Of a stretch of DNA of 64,000 bases, positions 17,728 to 29,085 are shown in pieces. The stretch covers positions 434,001 through 498,000 of the forward strand of contig NW_003314315.1 in assembly GCF_000143415.4 (NCBI RefSeq), read 5' to 3'. Each line of letters begins with the position of its first letter. Position 1 is the stretch's first letter. This stretch comes from Selaginella moellendorffii (taxonomy: Eukaryota; Streptophyta; Lycopodiopsida; Selaginellales; Selaginellaceae). A program made the position numbers and the translations under genes. The notes under the pieces were generated by a model. It searched no databases and was not told the DNA's origin. It worked only from the letters and a program-made list of their open reading frames with translations.

Positions 17728-20276
17728 CTACTCGTCCTCCTCTGGAGCGCTAAAATCCGGTTCCGCCGGCTTGGACAACTTAACCGTCAGCTCCGCCGCC
17801 CTGGCCAGCCTCATCCTATGTACACCGCGAAGAGCATTCGCAGCAAATCGAGACGCCAGCAGCGCCGCCCCGATCGACGTCCCGGACGTTCTCGTCCCAG
17901 CGATGGCGTCGATGGCAGCCTCCTGGAGGCTCTGATCCACGGTTTCTCGCCGCTCGTGCTCCTTCCTCCGCTGGAAGCGCCTCCACGCCGCCTGGATGTA
18001 GAGCACGGCCCAAGTCCGCCACTGCTGGGAGTAGTATCTGAAAGTGTGCTGGAGCTGCTTGCTGTGGAGGCGGCGGAACTGGCCGGCCACGAACTTGAGA
18101 TCCTCGGCCTTGAGTGAGAAGGCCTCCACTTCCACCAGTGCTCGGACTGTCCGCGTCGAGGATGGGAGGTTCTTGCTTGGTTTGGGATGGAGAGCCCAAG
18201 TGAGTAGCTCCTCTCCACAAAAGGCACCGGGCCCGAGCTCTTGGACGTTGTAGAAGCCGGTTCGTCCACCGTTTGTTGTCACGCTCTCGAGGCGTCCCCG
18301 GATGATGAAGAGCATCTCGTTCACCGGGTCTCCCTCTCGGACGATGTAGTTGCCTTCGGTGTGGAGTGCCGGTTGCAAACGCTCGCAAATAGCTTCTAGT
18401 AGCCGCTCGTCCATTTTATCGAACATTGGAACCTGGAGAAAGAAACGTCAAACTCATGGTTTGCCAAACACTGATGGATCATTTTGCTTACTTGTCGAAC
18501 AAGGTCCAAACAAAGATGGCGCTTGATATCGCGTCGGAGATCCAGAGGTAATGTTTGCACGAGCAATTCCTCGTCAACTCCTCTGGTTGTGACCCACTTG
18601 TACTGGTCATAGCGTCGAACTCGATCACGAAGGACGGGAGGGAGTTGTCTGTGACGCATCCACTGCTCGGAATCTCGCCGCTTGAGTCTCATCTCTTCAA
18701 GTCTGACGGTTATTGACGCAAGGTAAGTCTGCAATAAGAAAACTTTGTCACTACAAAGTCAGATGTCAAGAGTGCACTTGCCTGCATATTGCCAATGAGA
18801 AACGCGAAGAAGATCAAGCCAAGTATACCAATCAGAATGGCAAACAGCGTCTCCTCCACGTAATTGCTTGTTGCAAGGCCTTGACCGAGCGAGCTGCAGT
18901 ACAGAAAAACACAGAAAAGTGAGTCTCGCAATACAATTCAAGACTTTGTAGCTTACCTCAAATTGCGAAGACCCCACCAGAGGCAATAAAAGTACTGGTT
19001 GACGAAGTCTAGTCCAGTAGAGATGATTCCATTGTCAAGAGCGTCCTTGTAAATCCCGTAGGAAAACGTAGAGTTTGTGGAACAGTTCGCTTGCACTGCA
19101 TTTAACCATTCCGTTCGCGCGGAGTTGTCTATATCAGCACCACAGTCGAAGAAGTCACTGTTGCAACTGTTGGAACAATTTCTCCTCCAGCACCGGTCTT
19201 GAGCTTGGGTCGACAGCAAATACCACCACGCTCCAAGCACCTATAAAGTCACACAGGTTGACAATTCCTTCCAGTTTAGACAATTAAAACAGTGAGTAAG
19301 ACAAAGCACTTACGTGACTAGCCAGAATATAAAGGAGGAGATTAAACGCGGCACCAGCCCAGGCTGTTTCCAGCAGGATCCCAGTCGTGCTTTGCTTCTG
19401 CGTTGTCAAAGGGATGATCCGGAGCAGCCTTGGAAAGTATTGGACGAGTACTATGTATCTCAGCGTGTTCATGGTCTTGTTCGCGGTAAGGTGAGAATTC
19501 CCCCAGATGAGAATCTGGAACCAAGCAACGATACATGTAAGCTCAGTGAAAACAAGAAAGAAAGAACCAACAAGAGCAAAATATACAGTACCTGTGGGAG
19601 AGGAAGGACGGACAAGATGTCCATGACAAAATCCTTGAACAAGTAACGTTTGGCGATTTGCCAGGAGTCGACGACGAGCTCGCCTCGGCCAAAAACTCGC
19701 GACGATGGAGCAATGAATGCCGTCCGGAACCGAAGAAGCATGTGAAAGAGGTAGGAGCAGTCGATGATCGTGCGAAGAACAGTGACGACAACTTTGAGGC
19801 TGTTCCGGAGCTGCGAGCAATTCCTCGTCTGGTTGATCACTGGGAGGTAGAAGAATAATGGGTCGATGAAGGCCGCGAGCAAGCACGAGAGTATGAAGAA
19901 GTTGTTCCATTGCTGGATGAATCGGCTTCTCGGATCAAAGATCCTGGTCTCGGAGAGCTCGTGATCCTCGGAGAAGACCCTGGCCCCAAAATTAAGAGAC
20001 CTCCCAAACCTCTGTAAGCTGCCCAGCCCCGAGAACCATCTGCTTCCGTGCTTGATGCCATGGACATCGCCACTGCCCGGCTTAATCGTCTCAAAAGCAA
20101 ATGTGTGAGGAACCTCGGCATCAAAGTCGAGGTAATCGCTCTCAAACCTGCGAGAAAAATCCACCGCCGCGACTAAGCACTCCGCTAGCCTAAAGAAGTG
20201 CGAGCATTCCATACCTCACGAATTTCTTGACCCGGCCCTCCATTTTCTGCGTCTTGACGCGCCCAAACTCCCGCAT
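17728..20276 (-). CDS. Cyclic nucleotide-gated cation channel (CNGC)
   Basis: Seven exons: 20215-20276, 19592-20147, 19314-19514, 18957-19240, 18782-18893, 18492-18728 and 17728-18432. They total 719 codons (718 aa), the usual CNGC length. The order is a cytosolic N-terminus, six membrane segments in exons 2-5 with the pore after WWGLRNLSSLGQGL, a C-linker (DEELLVQTLPLDLRRDI) and a cyclic-nucleotide-binding domain (VREGDPVNEMLFIIRG; GPGAFCGEELLTWAL). A calmodulin-binding IQ motif follows near residues 630-641 (YIQAAWRRFQRRK). The plant CNGC phosphate-binding/hinge signature is intact. The filter reads GQG at 371-373 where GQN is common. Intron 5 starts GC (AG/GCAAGT donor). These channels carry Ca2+ and K+ across the plasma membrane or vacuole in immunity and development. 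The start was chosen at the first ATG that splices in phase. Confidence 0.93.
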
Positions 20277-20703
20277 CGCCGTGGCGATTCAATCCCCGCC
20301 TCGCTCCACGCGCGCTTGCGACCAATCCTGCGAGCTCCCGCGCGCCCTAGCTAGCGCGCCACATTAGGGCTGAATTCGTCGCGCCCTCCATAGCTCGCCC
20401 GCCAGGCTATTAGCTTCGCCTTGGAACGGGTCTTTCCTGCAAATGCTAAAACCAGTCATGGGTTCGAATCCATTGTCCACAAAAGTTTAAACTAGTCAAA
20501 TAAAGTCAGCGCCCTTTGACCTTAACAGTCAACGAAGCATTTTTAACCAAAGGAAATTTTAGGGCGTGTGGGGGCGATCGAACGCGCGACTTGGGGCGTC
20601 CAAAGAGGGGCCTTTAGCAAGCGCGCTAGCATAATCCTAGTTGTGAGACAAGGAAATTTTGGGAGAGAGGAGCGAGGGTTTTCTTCTCCGCGAGAGACGC
20701 GCG
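20277..20703. other. Divergent intergenic region with tRNA-like B boxes
   Basis: No gene seen. It separates CNGC (-) from BRF1 (+) and must hold both promoters. At 20461-20471 the plus strand reads GGTTCGAATCC, a perfect B-box consensus. At about 20573-20590 a GCGTTCGATCGC B-box-like word lies on the minus strand, with a TAGCGCGCTTGCTAAAGG A-box-like word 35-50 bases upstream of it. I could not fold either into a tRNA, so they are likely tRNA or SINE relics. Confidence 0.4.
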
Positions 20704-23624
20704 ATGGTGTGGTGTAGCTACTGTGGCAAGGACCAGATTGCCGAGCACAACGATGGATTCATGTAAGTCCTCGCCAATGCTCTCGCTCGGACTGCGCGGT
20801 TTCTTGATCCGCAAGAAAATCTTTGTATCTCCTAATTTCCATCACTGTGTAGATGCTGTACTGGGTGTGGGAGAGTGCTCGATGACAATGTCTTCTCCTC
20901 CGAGCCGACCTTCGCGAAATCGGCGTCTGGACAGGTACTAAATCGTGATTTTCACGTAGATTTCGTTTCTCTTTGGTTTGCTCGAGATAAAGCTAGAAAA
21001 CTTTGCTTTGATAGATAACAAGTTTTCTTTCTTTCCTTTGATAACTATCTTACGTTCTCTCGCTTGCGCAGAGCCAATTCGTTGGGAACATTGTCAAGCA
21101 ATCACAGTATGGAACTTACGCTCGCATCGTCGACGATGGCACCGGGACCGTCTCGGGCTACCAGTCGAATTCTCATCAGAGAACGCTGGACAAAGGCAGG
21201 CAGGAGATTCGAAACATAGCGAGCTCGCTCTCAGTTGGCGGTGGCGATGATATCGTTGGTTCCGCGCATAGGATTTATGTCGTAAGTTTCTTTGTTTCCT
21301 TTTCTTTGCTTCCTTTTCTTTGCTCTTTTTTCCTGGCATAACACTCTACATAGTTAGCCGTGGAGAAAAACTTTACGAAAGGAAGGAGAACATCTCAAGT
21401 CGCCGCAGCATGCCTCTACATTGTTTGCAGGTAGAGTTTTCCTCGTATACGAACTCAAGCTTTGGCGCTTGTAGACAGGGAAATAAACCATATCTGCTGA
21501 TTGATTTCTCGGACTGCCTACAAACCAGTGTGTAAGTTGTGGTCGATTTTCGTGTGACTTCCTTAACGCTCAGACCTTGCATCTCTGCAGATATTTGCTA
21601 GGAGCAGTTTTTCTCCAACTATGTACCCTACTGAGATTAGATCAGCATCCAATGGTTCAAAAGCCTGTGGATCCAAGTCTGTTTATCCATCGTTTCACGG
21701 ACCGTGAGTATTGTTTTCTTTGTCTTGATGCTCATCTGATGTTACTCTTCAAAACCGCAGGACTTCTACACAGAATAGCACCAGGGACTTCCTCCAAAAA
21801 TCAATTTGCCATTGCAAATACTGCACTTAGGATAGTAGCTAGCATGAAGCAAGATTGGATTCAGGTTTGTATCTCTGATTTTGAGATACTGACCCCCGAC
21901 GTAATCTGGATCTTAGACGGGTAGGAGACCCAGCGGGATCTGTGGAGCTGCTTTACTTTTATCAACTCGAATTCATGGTTTGGAATGCTCGACAGCGGAT
22001 GTGGTAAATATCAGGTGTTGTTTTTCTTTCTTTGTGTAACGTTTTTGCTACTTCAGGAAAGCGTCGTTTACGTTTGCAAGGCTACGATAACCAAGCGGCT
22101 TGTAGAGTTTAGCAACACAGAAGCTGGTAGCCTAACTGTGAGAATCTTTTTAGTTTTTGCTGTTAACTTTGTTATTGAAGACAAAGAACTTATATTTTGC
22201 AGCCAGAAGAATTTGAAGCGAAGGCTAAACAACGAGAGAAAGAGATGCTGTCCGTTTCCCAGACTGATATTGTAAATAACGGGGTTATTAAGGAAATTCT
22301 TTGCGAGCACAAGGACTCGGGAGCTCAACACTACGCACATGGACTCTGCAAAAACTGCTATGACGATGTAAGCGTGGTCTACCTTGAATGATTGACATCT
22401 CTCTTTTCTTGTCTCCATTAGTTCGTCAAGATTTCTGGTGGATTACAAGGAGGATCTGCACCCCCGGCCTTTCAAAGAGCCCAGAAAGAGCGGGAGAGAC
22501 TATTGAAGAACAAAAAGAGAAAGCTGACCGCTGAGGTGAGCATAATAGAACGTGTTGCCGTCCTTACTTCTTTTCATTTTGTCCAGGCCATCTCAGACGA
22601 GGACGAAGATTTGACATGCACAAACAGCTCTCCAGTCGCTGAAAAAGCTATCAAGAAAAAGCTGGAACAAGAGGAACACAGTTACTTTGACGCTGACGAT
22701 GTGACCGAGAGTTGTGTCACACACGAAACGAAGGCCGAAAAGCGATACGAAGACAGTGTGGACGACGAACCGGAGTCACTATCTGATATCGACGACGTTG
22801 AGGCACGCAGTTTCTCTCTTCAATTAATCCAGACCCGCCATAAACGTTTCTTTTCTGCAGCTAACTACCTATCTCAACACAGAAGACGAGATCAGACTGA
22901 AAACCATTGTCTGGACGGAGATGAACAAAGAATACATCCAGGTATGATATGCAAAACGTGGAAGTTTCATGCGTGATGGTTATATTTCAGGAGCAAGAAG
23001 CCAAGGAGGCAGCACTCAAGGCGCAAGCTGAGTCCATGGCTGCCGTGTCGACGTCAGGAACTGCTGCAGAGATTGCCGCAGCTACAGTAGTGATGTCCAG
23101 AAAGGTAACGTCACTGCTTTTCATTTCGTCAGTCGGTCGTGATCTTCTTCCTCATTTATCCAGGCTAGAAAACACAAGCATGGTGATACTGCAAACTGCA
23201 AGCCCGCGGAATCAGCAGCCGAGGCAACCAGACAAATGCTAGAGAAAAAGGTAAGCTGGTCGTCATATAAAAGGAGAGGTGTTTAATCGAACTGTACTGG
23301 CAGAGACTGAGCTCCAAGCTGAACTATAGTGTGCTGGAGAAGATGTTTAACGGCAAGGTACGCCATATGTTTGCCTAGTCGCTCACTCTCACGACCTGTA
23401 TGGATGCTACACAGGAGGATTCGCCATCAAAATGGGTCGAAGAGCCTCCGGGAAAGACCGAGCCAGCCGACACCAAAGTCCCACCGGAAGAAGAACACGA
23501 TCAGGAAGGAAACGAAAACGAAAACGAGCACGAAAACGAGAACGAAGCCGAGCTGGAGAACGATATCCCGAGCTATAGCTACATTTACGAACAGGCCGTG
23601 GAAGAGGACTACGAAGAGTACTAG
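20704..23624 (+). CDS. BRF1: BRF1, TFIIB-related subunit of TFIIIB
   Basis: Seventeen exons: 20704-20762, 20853-20934, 21072-21281, 21354-21430, 21475-21531, 21591-21703, 21761-21864, 21917-22003, 22057-22137, 22203-22367, 22422-22535, 22587-22802, 22861-22941, 22991-23104, 23164-23250, 23304-23357 and 23415-23624. They give 637 codons (636 aa). A zinc ribbon uses C4, C7, C22 and C25. Two cyclin-like repeats follow: one in exons 3-6 (SAHRIYVLAVEKNFTKGRRT, KPYLLIDFSDCLQ) and one in exons 7-9 (IANTALRIVASMKQDWI, GRRPSGICGAALLL). The BRF1-specific C-terminal block ends SDIDDVELTTYLNTEDEIRL and NKEYIQEQEAKEAAL. An Asn/Glu-rich tail follows. BRF1 recruits RNA polymerase III to tRNA and 5S genes in the nucleus. 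Intron 12 uses a GC donor (GAG/GCACGC), chosen because it alone keeps the IDD-x-E consensus. Confidence 0.95.
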
Positions 23625-23742
23625 ACAAACAATGAAACAAAATTTTGGTAGGAGCGAGCGAGCGAGCGAGGTAAGAAGAAAGAAGCAAGGTAAAAGACCA
23701 AAAGAAAGTTCTTGCTTTGCTTTCTTTCTTCCATGTATCTAA

Positions 23743-25612
23743 TCAAAACACGTCGAATGAATTGGATTCAGTCTCTACGAGCTGCTGGACCTTTTGCAAC
23801 TCCTCCTCGCTCTCAAAATTCTTGACGACGACGACGACTTTGCCACCGTCCTCGCCGCCGCCACCGTCACCCTCGCTCGTGACTTCAAACACCAGTCCCA
23901 CCGCAGCTTTCGAGTCGAGAAGCTCCAAAGTCTTGGCTCCAATCTCCTCCCGAGCACCGTCAGAGGCCAGCAGCGTCGAAGTTCGCAACACCACAACGCC
24001 ATCTTCCTCCTCCTCGTCACCACCCTCGCCGAGCAACCGAGGAGGAGGAAGATCGCAACTGGCAGCGTACTTATCATACGACGAGCAAATCTCCACGTCT
24101 TGCAAGGCCGGAGGACAAGCTTGCGCCAGCATCCCCTCCTGGAGCTGCTTCACGGCTTGGAGCTTCTTCTTCCTGGCTAGCAGCTCCTGGCTGTGGTGAT
24201 CGTCGTCAATGCCAATCTCTCTAAACTTCCTGCCTCGCTCGATCTCCTCGAGCGAGAAAGGTGGTGGAACCACCGGCGGCCGCGCTACCAGCTCCACCTC
24301 GCTCCATCTCACTTCCTGGAAGAAGGCGTGGTTTCTCACTTCCAACGCTCCCTGCCTGGATCCCAGCCTTTGCTCCGGGTCCTTGACGAGCAGCCCGGCG
24401 ATGAGATCCTTGAGCGGCGTCGGAGGGCCTGGAAGCTCCACCTCCTTGCAAAGGATGTTGTAGAACGTATCCTTCCTCCTCGAGCCTTTGAATGGAGTCT
24501 TGGCGTAGACGAGCTCGTAGAGGAAGACTCCAAACGTCCACCAGTCCACCGGCAGTCCATGGCCGGATCCCCACACCACCTCGGGAGCGACGTACTCCTC
24601 GGTCCCAACGAAGGAATTGGATCGGCAATCCGAGGAGGAGCCGCAGCTCCTGGGGAAGATTCTAGCCACGGCCTTCTTGCAGCTTTTGCTCGTATTCTTC
24701 CTCCTCTGGGTGATGATCCTCGGGAGCTCGAAGTGGAGTCCACAAGAGAGCGGCCTCGGCTTGCTCGGCTTCTTCTTCTTGTCCGTAAAGAGAGGTGACG
24801 AGGACGTTTTCTTCTTGGTGGCGAGGTTGAGCGAGAGATCGAAGTCTGTGAGCATTACGTGACCGTTCTCCTTGATGAGGATGTTCTCGGGCTTGAGGTC
24901 ACGGTAGATGATGCCGTGTTCGTGGAGATACTCGAGAGCTAGCAAAACCTCGGCAGCATAGAACCTGTAAGTACACACGCGATCAGTCTGAAAGGAAGGC
25001 AGTCCACAGCACCGAGTCAGGCTTTGCAAGCGAATCGAATACCCAAAGTTTTTCGACACGAGTTCTATCACGAAAGCAAACTCATCACAGTTCTTCCAAG
25101 CAAGAAAAGTTCTTCCAAAGAACGAGAGAGCACGCCTCCAAGCAAAGTTTCGTTTTTTCTTACCTGGTAGCGCTCTCCGAGAACCGCTTGTCCGGCTGCT
25201 TCTGCCGCAACACGTTGAGATCTCCTCCACAGCAGTAGTCCGTCACCAGGAACGTGTGCTTGTCCGTCTCAAAGTGAGCTAGCAGCCGAGGAAGAAACGG
25301 ATGATCCAAGGCCTTGAGTATCTCCTTCTCAGTCTGGGCCCTGTGGAAGTTCTCCCTCGCCGCCAACACCTCCTTCTTCATCACCTTCATGGCATACGGC
25401 GAGTTGTCCCCGCGGAGAGCCACCAAGAACACGGTCCCCATGTCACCATGCCCGATCGACTTGATGATCCGGAAGTCCCCCTGACTGTAGCATCGAGCGG
25501 GCTTGCAACTGCCGGCGGTGGAAGTGATGCATCGCAGCAGCGAAGAACTTTGCTGGACGCAACCATCCTCTCCTCCTTTTCTTTCTTCTGCTGCTACTGC
25601 GTGTGGAGGCAT
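23743..25612 (-). CDS. AGC-VIII protein kinase, PINOID/WAG-like
   Basis: Two exons, 25164-25612 and 23743-24964, give 557 codons (556 aa). The kinase domain starts [18 protein letters not shown], with the lysine in YAMKVMKK, catalytic loop [13 protein letters not shown], and DFD in place of DFG, the hallmark of plant AGC-VIII kinases. A basic insertion of about 75 residues follows ([17 protein letters not shown]) before the activation segment [17 protein letters not shown]. This layout fits the PINOID/WAG/D6PK group, which phosphorylates PIN auxin carriers at the plasma membrane. The C-terminal tail of about 170 residues is acidic and low-complexity, and the usual terminal FxxF is not seen (it ends SFDVF). 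The start at 25612 is the first ATG in frame; the open frame extends to 25816 without an ATG, so a further 5' exon is possible. Confidence 0.9.
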
Positions 25613-26072
25613 GCTGCGATCTTCTTCCTCTTTCTTCTTGCCGTTGTCGAGCTTGAAGATCTTCGCAAGAGCTCTCACTACCGCATCGCCACCTCCGCCT
25701 CCATCCCCGCCGGTGACGAAGAGAGGACCCAGCTTGGAATGTAAGTCACTGGCCTTGGGCGATGGCCTGGAGTCGTTAGTCCATCGCCGGGCGCTAGCCC
25801 CTCCTCCCGCGATCCATCACCACTGTGACTTGATAGCGTGATCTTTCAACCGGGGAGCGGCGGCGGCGGCGCGCGTTCGTTGCACGCTTGCGGTGAACCG
25901 CCATCTTCAATGGTCGTGCCAAGTCAGCCCTTCTATCAAACTATGACTTGGAAAAGAAAGAAAGAGTGGTCGATACTTCAAGCAAGAAAAGAAAGAACGA
26001 TCACGTACTAGGCATGATGGTAGCTCGGAGCTGATGTCTCCACCGCCACCAAATTTACTCTTTCTTTTCATC
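25613..26072. other. Kinase 5' flank and DUF952 3' flank
   Basis: No separate gene was supported. A GGC/GCC-rich stretch at 25855-25875 and the open frame running to 25816 suggest a structured or coding 5' part of the AGC kinase transcript. The rest is 3' flank of the next gene, which is on the same strand. Confidence 0.4.
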
Positions 26073-26560
26073 TCAGTCCTTGAAAGGCAAGCCATGGAGG
26101 CCTTGCTCGAGCATGAGAGCATGTTCTTCCACCACGGCCGCCAGCGGCATCGGTGTAAAGTTTCCAGCGGGACCGTAGAAATGTGGAAAGAACACGCCAG
26201 GCTCGGCCTCATCGTATTTTACCACTCCATCATCGGCCAACTGAAGAAGAAACATTAGGATCAAAATAGTAGTTTAAAAGCAAACTTTGGGCTATGGCTA
26301 CCTTGTGAGGGTCGACAACCAGGAGCACTAGATCGTCTCTACCAGCGAAGAAGAGAGCCAGGACTCCCGCAACCTGGAAACTTAATTAAGCCGTCACTCA
26401 AGAGCTAGAATCAGAAGTAGAAAACTTGTACCTGAGACTTGGTACTAAGATGGATGAAACCCGATTTCTTGTCAAGAGTGTTGCCTCGCAGTAGCCCATC
26501 AAGCTTGGCCTCGTTGAGCTCCTCTCGGGAGCAAACCCTGTAAAGGAAGCGCTCGCCCAT
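26073..26560 (-). CDS. DUF952 family protein
   Basis: Three exons, 26432-26560, 26302-26373 and 26073-26240, join in phase 0 to 123 codons (122 aa). The protein starts MGERFLYRVCSREELNEAK. It shows the family words SGFIHLSTKSQ, then a hydrophobic strand LVLLVVDPHK, and ends with FPHFYGPAGNF and a leucine/phenylalanine tail. DUF952 proteins are small soluble alpha/beta proteins, related in fold to ADP-ribosyl-transfer-like enzymes, and occur in bacteria and plants without an agreed function. Compact length and intact frame suggest a working gene. Located between the AGC kinase and the two-span protein, all on the minus strand. Confidence 0.88.
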
Positions 26561-26729
26561 GGCTAAAAAGAATTTGCTATTTGCTTAGAACAAAAAGATT
26601 CTAAGTCAGTCAGTCTATAGACTATGTTTCCATGTGTTTCGGAAACACACATGCTTCTTTCCTAGCCTGTGTGATGCATATGCTGACTGCATCAAGATGA
26701 ATTCTAATCAAAGCTTTACCTCGTTGAGG

Positions 26730-28926
26730 CTATGACGTGAACAAACGAGGAACTTGGTTTCGGATTCTGCTAGATCGCCTCACGGGTGTGAGTTTTACCT
26801 CCTCTTTCTCGGATCCCTGGAAAGTTTTCAGTAGAGAACTTGAGGATGCGAGCGAGATAAGTATACTCAGCAAACGTACCTCGTTGTAAACAACGCGCTT
26901 GTAAGCAGTAAAACTCCCGTATGGCGAGTAGCCTCCAGTCTCCTGCTCCGGCGTCAGTATAAGCTCTTCGTCAGCTCCTCTCATCCGCATTATATCTTGA
27001 ACTGATAGCTCGCAACCCGGGCTTGAGAACTCTTCCACTGGTGGTTTCTCCGGAACTTTCGCAGGCGATTGGAGACGGTAGGAAACAGCCAAGCCCAGAA
27101 CTGCGACGATTAAAACTGCTCCAAGATAAAGCTTGTTGTTGTTGTCATGCTGCTCTTCGAAGTAGTTTTCTCCAGCATTGGGAATTTCCAACTCCATATC
27201 AGCTTCGTTGATCATGTCTTGCTTCACCGCTGCGTTTGGCATCGACGCTGAGTTCACTGGAGAACGATGCTCTGGTAACCGACACACCGAAATGGTGTCT
27301 CCTATCCAGTCAATGGCTTTAGAAACCTCATCACTTTCGAACGCCGGATCTGTTTCCGCTACGTGAGTGTTACCGTCTGCCTCTTCGTTAAGCTTCTCGA
27401 AATATGGAACGTCGCGATGAGCAGCGGAAATAGACGGGGATGGAAGACGAAGATAGCGGTGAATCAAAGCCTCATTTGCATAGCTTTCGACCGAAGTAAA
27501 CCACTGGCGCGCCTTCGAGAAGCTATCTTCGAAACTCCATCCTGTGAGCACATCTCTAGCTGTACTCTCCAGCGGTATGGCTTGTTCAATAAGCGATACT
27601 GTCGCAACCCTCAAGCGGTAGTACTGTCCTTGAAACTCGCGGCAGGAGTTGAAGAGAACGTCCTTTGCATGGTTGCCAAGAACCAAGCTCGAGTAGTAGC
27701 TGGTGATGATCCTCACGGAATTGAAGCCCAGTCCTTCCGCGAGCTTGCCGGAAGACTTCTCGTAAAGCTCCAAAAGCTGGCGTTTTGCTACTGAGCAGTG
27801 TTCCAGCAATGTCGCAGGATTAACATAAAGCCCGACCGTGTCTGCCTCGGAGCTCCACTCTATCTCGCCAGGAACCACGCAAAATTCTGATCGTCTGCTC
27901 CAGAGTTCATGAAAAATCTGCCTTGGTGGAGCTGCCAGTGCCGAGATGTACAACAAAAGAACCAGGAATCCCAGAGCCCCGCTCCACTTGATACTTCTCG
28001 AGATGTTTTGCCTTCCACAATGAACGTTGGAAACTGTCTTGGTTTCTTCCACCACCACCGCTGCTACGTTGCTTTCGATTGAAGTTACTGCCGCAAGAGC
28101 TTCCTCAGGAGCATGAACGATCCAATCATCCAGCTCCACTTTCTCGAAAATCATCGAGGAAGCGATCGCCAAATCTTCCTCTTCGCTCGTGCCATGGCTG
28201 CTGCTCCCCGAGGACGAATGCTGAGGAGATTGATGTTCTCCAGGAGTTTCTACGCCACCAAAAAGATTCCTGGCCAAATCCTTTGAGTCCGCCACCTCTC
28301 GATGATGAGTCGTGGGACGCTCTTGGACCCATCCAGCCACTGGCTCCGGCTCTCCCAGCACCTCTACGTTCACCGGAAACGTCGAGACTTGATCCACAGC
28401 ACACGCAGCATCGGCCGGAGACTCCATCCCACTCAAGCTCTCTTTGAGCTCTATCCCCGAAGAACTTGGAATCTGCCATTCCTTGCGGCACCTCTTCGAA
28501 GAAACCACCGCAGCGTCAACGACGTTGTGTTCTCCAAGAATTTTCTTTGGCGAGGGTGGTTTCGCAAGAGCTCTCTGTTTGTTCGAAGAAGCCGGAGAAG
28601 AAGGGATCTTACAAGGAGGACCATTTTCCTTGAGGTGCTGGTGGTCTGGCGTCTTCGGCACCGGCAAGGGAAATCCCCTCCTCACTGCCAGGAATTTCAT
28701 CCAGCGATTAGGCCATAGTTTCGCAACGCTATGCTAGATTGGAGAGCTAGAAATCTAGAAATCTCTCACCTGGAGGGCGCATTGGAGAGCTCGTGAACAC
28801 TGGACTGCTGCATTTTCGCGCAAATCCTCCCCCCTCCTGCCGCGGCACGACCTGGCAAGGGCTCTTTTTGGGAGCGACCGGCGACCTGGTAAACTTGGAG
28901 CGATCTGGCTTGCAAGAAAACGCCAT
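26730..28926 (-). CDS. Two-membrane-span plant protein of unknown function, 682 aa
   Basis: Exons 28770-28926, 26880-28684 and 26730-26816 total 683 codons. The N-terminus (MAFSCKPDRSK) is a separate exon that joins in phase to VRRGFPLPVPKTP; without it the ATG at 28700 would be used, so the start is tentative. The first about 280 residues are hydrophilic and Ser/Pro-rich. Membrane segments are visible as GFLVLLLYISALAA and YLGAVLIVAVLGLAVSY, about 300 residues apart, flanking a helical middle. The C-terminus SPYGSFTAYK...LTPVRRSSRIRNQV matches a conserved ending of uncharacterised plant proteins with a TPVRRSSRIR tail. That ending suggests a nuclear-envelope or chromatin-facing tail (inference). 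The 63-nt last intron has no stop in frame and is a multiple of three. Confidence 0.75.
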
Positions 28927-29085
28927 AGCGAGCGCGCAGCGGAGCGAGAAATCTATACAAAATACCTCTCGATCGCTACTACTACGATCTCGTAAGAACC
29001 CTAGGTACATCCGCCCAAACGGTCCCAACGTTTTTTAAACTTCCAACGGTCACTGGCCCAAACACGGCCCATTCCGTACAGAGAA
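28927..29085. other. Short intergenic spacer
   Basis: This is the 5' flank of the two-span protein gene and the 3' flank of the PPR gene, both on the minus strand. A GAACCCTAGG word at 28996 is a telo-box-like half site. Confidence 0.35.

Noticed and set aside
20400-20480. Intact tRNA near the CNGC-BRF1 gap
   Set aside because: A perfect B box is present, but acceptor and D arms cannot be paired by eye, so it was listed only as a relic in the intergenic entry.
25613-25816. N-terminal extension of the AGC kinase
   Set aside because: The frame is open but has no ATG; without transcript data the first ATG at 25612 was kept.
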